Shown one piece after another: positions 7,026-10,181 of a DNA stretch of 10,181 bases. Both the position numbers and the translations under genes were made by a program. The stretch is from Gp13-AA77 sp035516075 (lineage in GTDB: Bacteria; Acidobacteriota; Terriglobia; UBA7540): positions 1 to 10,181 of the forward strand of contig DATJAQ010000146.1 in the NCBI GenBank assembly GCA_035516075.1, given 5' to 3'. A model generated the notes under the pieces. It saw only the letters and a list, made by a program, of their open reading frames with translations, made no database searches and had not been told where the DNA came from. Positions within the stretch are counted from its first letter, which is position 1, and every line of letters starts with the position of its first letter.

Positions 7026-7115
7026 TTCGTGGCGGTGCAAGGGTAGTGGGCTTGCGGTAAGCCGGAAGCTCCCAGAAATTGCACGACGAGAACAAGCGGT
7101 GAGCGCCACCGTGTT
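7026..7115 (+). ncRNA. Structured 5' leader element of unknown class
   Basis: Two adjacent stem-loops can be drawn by hand. In the first, TCGT (7027-7030) pairs with ACGA (7086-7089) and GTGCAA (7035-7040) with TTGCAC (7079-7084), enclosing either GGCTT/AAGCC (7049-7053 with 7059-7063) or the alternative TGGG/CCCA (7047-7050 with 7071-7074). In the second, CGGTG (7097-7101) pairs with CACCG (7107-7111), extended by AACA/TGTT (7091-7094 with 7112-7115) across a two-base bulge. The element ends 69 bases before the ATG. It matches no riboswitch consensus I recall, including c-di-GMP-I. Structure by eye in GC-rich DNA is weak evidence without covariation. Confidence 0.3.
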
Positions 7116-7172
7116 GCGGAGAAGCCTCAGGGGTTGTCCGCGGGCGGGAGTCCGCATTCGAACTGTAGGCGA

Positions 7173-7179
7173 GGGGGAG
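7173..7179 (+). promoter_or_regulatory. Strong ribosome-binding site of the repeat-protein gene
   Basis: GGGGGAG lies five bases before the ATG at 7185. This near-ideal site fixes the start of a gene whose end is not in the window. Confidence 0.7.
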
Positions 7180-7184
7180 AGAAC

Positions 7185-10181
7185 ATGGAACGACACGCGA
7201 ATCATAACTTGGGCAGGGTCCGTTGGCTCATCGCATTGGCGCTGTTGGCCGCCTGCGGCGTGTGGGTTCCGAAGGCCCAGGCCGACGGGTCCCCCGTACC
7301 CTACGTTGAAGACCTCTCGCCCGTGACGGTAGCACCGGGCAGCGGGGACTTCACGCTCACGGTGAACGGCGACAACTTTGTGGCAGGGTCCGTGGTGCAA
7401 TGGAATGGAAGCGCTCTCACCACCACCTTCGTAGGGTCGAAGCAATTGACAGCCACGGTGCCAGGCTCGGACGTTGCCGCTGAGGGCACTGCGACCGTCG
7501 AGGTTGTCAATCCCGGCTCTTTGGCTTCGAATACGATCTACTTCACCGTGACCTCCCCCACCGCGTCGCTGTTTTTCAGATTGACGAACCAATCGCCATC
7601 GGCCGGTGTGCACCCGAACGCGCCGGTGCTCGGCGACTTTAATAACGACGGCTACCTCGATATTGCGGTCTCGAACACGCAGACTGGACCCGGCAATGTT
7701 TCGATCTTCCTAGGCAACGGAAACGGTTCGTTCCAGGCAGCGACGAACTATTTGACCGGGACATTTCCGCAAGGAATGGCCATCGGGGACTTCAACGGCG
7801 ATGGTTATGAGGATCTGGCGGTGGCAAATTACACGGATTCCACGCTCACGATCCTGTTAAACAACGGCGACGGTACGTTCACCTCCCGACCCCCTACTCC
7901 CCTCCCTGCAGGCAGCCAGCCCGTCTTCGTGGCGACCGGGGACTTCAACCAGGATGGCACGCTTGACTTGGCCGTGGCCTGCCATTCTCCCAGTGCCGAC
8001 GCCATCGCCATCCTTCTTGGGAATGGCGACGGCACTTTTCAATCCGCAGTTACTTACGGCTTCGCGATTCAAGCCAACGGCCTGGCGTTGGGCGACTTCA
8101 ACAACGACGGATTCCTGGATCTTGCGGTCACCGATGCGAACAATCCCACGGTCTGGGTGTTCAAGGGCGTCGGAGACGGGACGTTTGGCCCCGGCACCCC
8201 GTTTACCACCGATCTGGGGCCGGCCGGAGTTGTGGCGGGTGACTTCAATGGTGACGGCAATCTCGATCTGGCTGTTACGGATGTGGCCGCCGGCAACGTG
8301 GCCGTGTTGCTGAATAACGGCAGCGGCTTCCAGAGTTACGTGCCGTACGCATTAGCTTCGGGCGGATCCTTCCTCGTAGAAGGCGATTTCAACGGCGACG
8401 GCATCACGGATCTGACCGTGGCGAGTGCAAGCCAAAATACTTTTTCGGTGCTGTTGGGGAACGGAACAGGCGGAGTGGGTAACGGCACCTTCGGGAACTA
8501 CGTGAGCTATGTCACAGATCCGAATTCGACAGCGCAGGTCGGACTCGCCGACGGAGACTTGGACGGCGACGGCCGGTTCGACTTCGTCTTCATTGTGACT
8601 CCACAGTCGCAAATTGATGTCCTGCTCCAGTCCGGGGAGTTGTCAACGTCGCCCGCGTCGCTAGACTTCGGCGATCAGGCGGTTGGCACCCAAAGCGGTC
8701 CGATGACTTTGAGCCTCAGCAACGCCGGCAGCGCCGACCTTATCATCTACAACGTTTCGAGCACCGATCCCACCGACTTCCCCGAGACTTCGAACTGCGG
8801 GCCCTTTCCGCGGACGTTCCATCCGGGCGACGGTTGTACGGTATCGGTGATGTTCGCCCCCTCCATGGAGGGCGCATTGTCGGGAGACATCCGTATCGGA
8901 AACAGCGGGTCCAATGTGCCCGCCGAGGTGCCGCTCACGGGCACCGGCGTCGCGCCTGAGGCCAGTCTGGCGCCCAGCAGCCTGAGCTTCGGCAACCAGT
9001 TGGTGGGCACCACCAGCGCCTCTCAGCCGCTGACCCTCTCCAACACCGGCAACGCCGACCTCATCATCACCAGCGTCGCCGCCACCAGCGGCTACCTGGT
9101 AGACAACCAGTGCGGTGGCACGCTGGCAGCGGGCTCGAGCTGCATGATCAACGTCAGCTTCAGCCCCACCCTGAGCGGCGCGGATAACGGCACCCTAACC
9201 GTCACCGACAACTCCAACGGAGTGACCGGCAGCACTCAGACGTCTGCCCTGACCGGCACCGGCGTGGCCCCCGTGGCTCACCTCACGCCCAGCACCCTCA
9301 CCTTCGCGAGCCAGCTTGTGGGGACTACCAGCGCGGCCCAGACGCTGACGCTCTCGAATACCGGCACCGCAACCCTCACCATTACCGGCGTCACTCTCAG
9401 CGGCACCAATGCTGCGGACTTCGCACTGGCCAGCAACACTTGCGGCGCGTCGCTCGCGGCCGGATCGAGCTGCACCATCGGCGTCACTTTCACGCCCGCT
9501 TCCACCGGCAGCCGCAGCGCCACCGTCACCGTCACCGACAACTCGAACGGACAATCCGGCAGCACCCAGACGTCTGCGCTGAGCGGCACCGGCGTGGCCC
9601 CGGTGGCCGGCCTCGCGCCCGCCAGCCTCACCTTCGCCAGTCAATTGGTGGGGACTAAGAGCTCGGCCCAGGGGCTTACCCTGTCGAATACCGGCACGGC
9701 AACCCTGACCATCACCAGCGTCGCGCTTAGCGGCACGAATGCCGCGGACTTCGCCGAGACCAACACCTGCGGCACATCGCTCGCCGCCGGAGCGAACTGC
9801 AGTGTCAGCGTCACATTCACCCCGTCCGCCACCGGCAGCCGCAGCGCCACGGTCACGGTCACCGACAACTCCAACGGAGTGAACGGCAGCACTCAGACGG
9901 CCAGCCTCACCGGCACCGGCACGGCCCCGGTGGCCGGCCTCGCGCCCGCCAGCCTCACCTTCGCCAGTCAGCCGGTCGGCACCACGAGCGCGGCCCAGAC
10001 GCTCACTTTGTCGAACACCGGCACGGCAACTCTGACCATCACCAGCGTCGCGCTGAGCGGCACGAACGCGGCGGACTTCGGCGAGACCAATACCTGCGGC
10101 ACGTCGCTCGCCGCCGGAGCGAACTGTGCCGTCAGCGTCACGTTCACACCCACCGCCAGCGGCAGCCGCAGCGCCACGGTG
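7185..10181 (+). CDS. Large secreted protein: IPT/TIG, FG-GAP/VCBS beta-propeller and choice-of-anchor-D repeats (C-terminus beyond window)
   Basis: The frame is open for 999 codons to the right edge. Residues 1-33 are an export signal (RWLIALALLAAC core, AQA cleavage at 33/34); LAAC at 21-24 also fits a lipobox, so lipid anchoring at Cys24 is possible. Residues about 38-126 resemble an IPT/TIG immunoglobulin-like domain (LSPVTVAPGSGDFTLTVNGDNF). Seven FG-GAP/VCBS blades follow, each with a GDF-N-x-DG-like calcium-binding loop, at residues 150, 201, 252, 303, 352, 400 and 457 (the last is GDLDGDGRFD): a complete seven-bladed propeller. From residue 490, five ASH/choice-of-anchor-D-type beta domains of 105-110 residues repeat, each with a Cys pair. 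Such proteins are extracellular or cell-surface and probably adhesive or structural; no catalytic domain is visible. The missing C-terminus may hold more repeats or an anchor. Confidence 0.9.
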   Translation, partial: MERHANHNLGRVRWLIALALLAACGVWVPKAQADGSPVPYVEDLSPVTVAPGSGDFTLTVNGDNFVAGSVVQWNGSALTTTFVGSKQLTATVPGSDVAAEGTATVEVVNPGSLASNTIYFTVTSPTASLFFRLTNQSPSAGVHPNAPVLGDFNNDGYLDIAVSNTQTGPGNVSIFLGNGNGSFQAATNYLTGTFPQGMAIGDFNGDGYEDLAVANYTDSTLTILLNNGDGTFTSRPPTPLPAGSQPVFVATGDFNQDGTLDLAVACHSPSADAIAILLGNGDGTFQSAVTYGFAIQANGLALGDFNNDGFLDLAVTDANNPTVWVFKGVGDGTFGPGTPFTTDLGPAGVVAGDFNGDGNLDLAVTDVAAGNVAVLLNNGSGFQSYVPYALASGGSFLVEGDFNGDGITDLTVASASQNTFSVLLGNGTGGVGNGTFGNYVSYVTDPNSTAQVGLADGDLDGDGRFDFVFIVTPQSQIDVLLQSGELSTSPASLDFGDQAVGTQSGPMTLSLSNAGSADLIIYNVSSTDPTDFPETSNCGPFPRTFHPGDGCTVSVMFAPSMEGALSGDIRIGNSGSNVPAEVPLTGTGVAPEASLAPSSLSFGNQLVGTTSASQPLTLSNTGNADLIITSVAATSGYLVDNQCGGTLAAGSSCMINVSFSPTLSGADNGTLTVTDNSNGVTGSTQTSALTGTGVAPVAHLTPSTLTFASQLVGTTSAAQTLTLSNTGTATLTITGVTLSGTNAADFALASNTCGASLAAGSSCTIGVTFTPASTGSRSATVTVTDNSNGQSGSTQTSALSGTGVAPVAGLAPASLTFASQLVGTKSSAQGLTLSNTGTATLTITSVALSGTNAADFAETNTCGTSLAAGANCSVSVTFTPSATGSRSATVTVTDNSNGVNGSTQTASLTGTGTAPVAGLAPASLTFASQPVGTTSAAQTLTLSNTGTATLTITSVALSGTNAADFGETNTCGTSLAAGANCAVSVTFTPTASGSRSATV
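7632..8640 (+). repeat. Seven FG-GAP/VCBS blade repeats
   Basis: Within the large gene, segments of about 48-57 codons repeat seven times. The GDFNxDG loop starts at 7632, 7785, 7938, 8091, 8238, 8382 and 8553, and most blades then carry LDLAV and LLGNGDGTF. The first four starts are exactly 153 bases apart. Blades differ well beyond the loop, so this is an old protein-level repeat rather than recent DNA duplication. Confidence 0.85.
8652..10181 (+). repeat. Five tandem choice-of-anchor-D/ASH-like repeats, graded similarity
   Basis: Unit starts, at the Pro of the PASLTF-type motif, are 8652, 8973, 9288, 9618 and 9945, giving unit lengths of 321, 315, 330 and 327 bases; the fifth is cut by the window edge. 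Units 3-5 are alike in both DNA and protein, and unit 1 is the most diverged. By hand count units 4 and 5 differ at about 31 of 237 aligned bases but only 8 of 79 residues, so most changes are silent. Each unit has a Cys pair, spaced by nine residues in units 2-5 and twelve in unit 1, probably a disulfide. Confidence 0.85.

Larger units (their letters stand above)
6437..7184. other. Long intergenic region before the repeat-protein gene
   Basis: About 750 bases lie between two divergently oriented genes. The left end carries the promoter of the His-rich gene and the doubtful remnant. The middle, about 6770-6990, is more AT-rich than the neighbouring genes, as promoter regions often are. The right end, about 7025-7115, is strongly self-complementary. 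Other signs are a hairpin AGGCAC-GTT-GTGCCT at 6972-6986 that runs into TTGACA (6986-6991) without a -10 at normal spacing, and an isolated TATAAT at 6926-6931 without a -35. I see no tRNA, small RNA or riboswitch class that I can name. Confidence 0.5.

Noticed and set aside
7026..7155. Resemblance to a c-di-GMP-I riboswitch, RNase P RNA or tmRNA
   Set aside because: The conserved core sequences of these classes are not present; only generic stem-loops are seen.
7014..7613. 199-codon minus-strand open frame at the start of the repeat-protein gene
   Set aside because: It overlaps the signal peptide and TIG-domain coding region, where the plus-strand frame is clearly coding and has a strong ribosome-binding site; its own composition is unconvincing.
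9195..10177. Several similar minus-strand open frames that look like a repeated gene family
   Set aside because: They repeat only because the plus-strand choice-of-anchor-D units repeat; they are antisense images of that array.
7632..10181. Regularly spaced repeats considered as a CRISPR array or satellite
   Set aside because: The repeats of about 150 and about 320 bases are in-frame protein domains with codon-level divergence, not short identical repeats with unique spacers.

Overview
The window looks like a chromosomal segment of a GC-rich Acidobacteriota-type bacterium. That placement is inferred from gene content: an Oar-like TonB-dependent receptor with an N-terminal carboxypeptidase-regulatory domain, a Lon-related protease of the AAA_32 type, and a very large secreted FG-GAP / choice-of-anchor-D repeat protein. 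No marker gene fixes the taxonomy, and there is no rRNA, tRNA, CRISPR array, transposase or phage gene.

Layout. (1) Positions 1-2595, minus strand: the first 865 codons of an outer-membrane TonB-dependent receptor whose C-terminus lies beyond the left edge. (2) Positions 2596-2849: a divergent intergenic region with a perfect CRP-type palindrome (TGTGA-N6-TCACA core) at 2755-2774, placed to serve the rightward genes. (3) Positions 2850-6121, plus strand: a two-gene operon, a Lon-like ATP-dependent protease followed by a tandem-domain universal stress protein that starts inside the protease stop codon (4-base overlap). A possible terminator follows at 6160-6189. (4) Positions 6188-6436, minus strand: a small secreted His/Pro/Lys-rich protein with its own promoter, convergent with the operon. 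(5) Positions 6437-7184: about 750 bases with one doubtful ORF, one candidate promoter and a strongly base-paired leader directly before the next gene. (6) Positions 7185-10181, plus strand: 999 open codons of a modular secreted protein (signal peptide, IPT/TIG domain, seven FG-GAP/VCBS blades, then five tandem choice-of-anchor-D/ASH-like repeats) that runs off the right edge.

How the genes fit together. The protease-Usp pair reads as a cytoplasmic stress or protein-quality-control operon, possibly controlled by a CRP/FNR-family regulator. The flanking genes are envelope or surface functions: an outer-membrane receptor, a periplasmic or secreted His-rich peptide, and a giant extracellular repeat protein. 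The sequence does not link these surface genes to the stress operon. No clearly new multi-gene system is evident. The most distinctive items are the CRP-like operator, the His-rich secreted peptide, the structured 5' leader and the graded repeat array.
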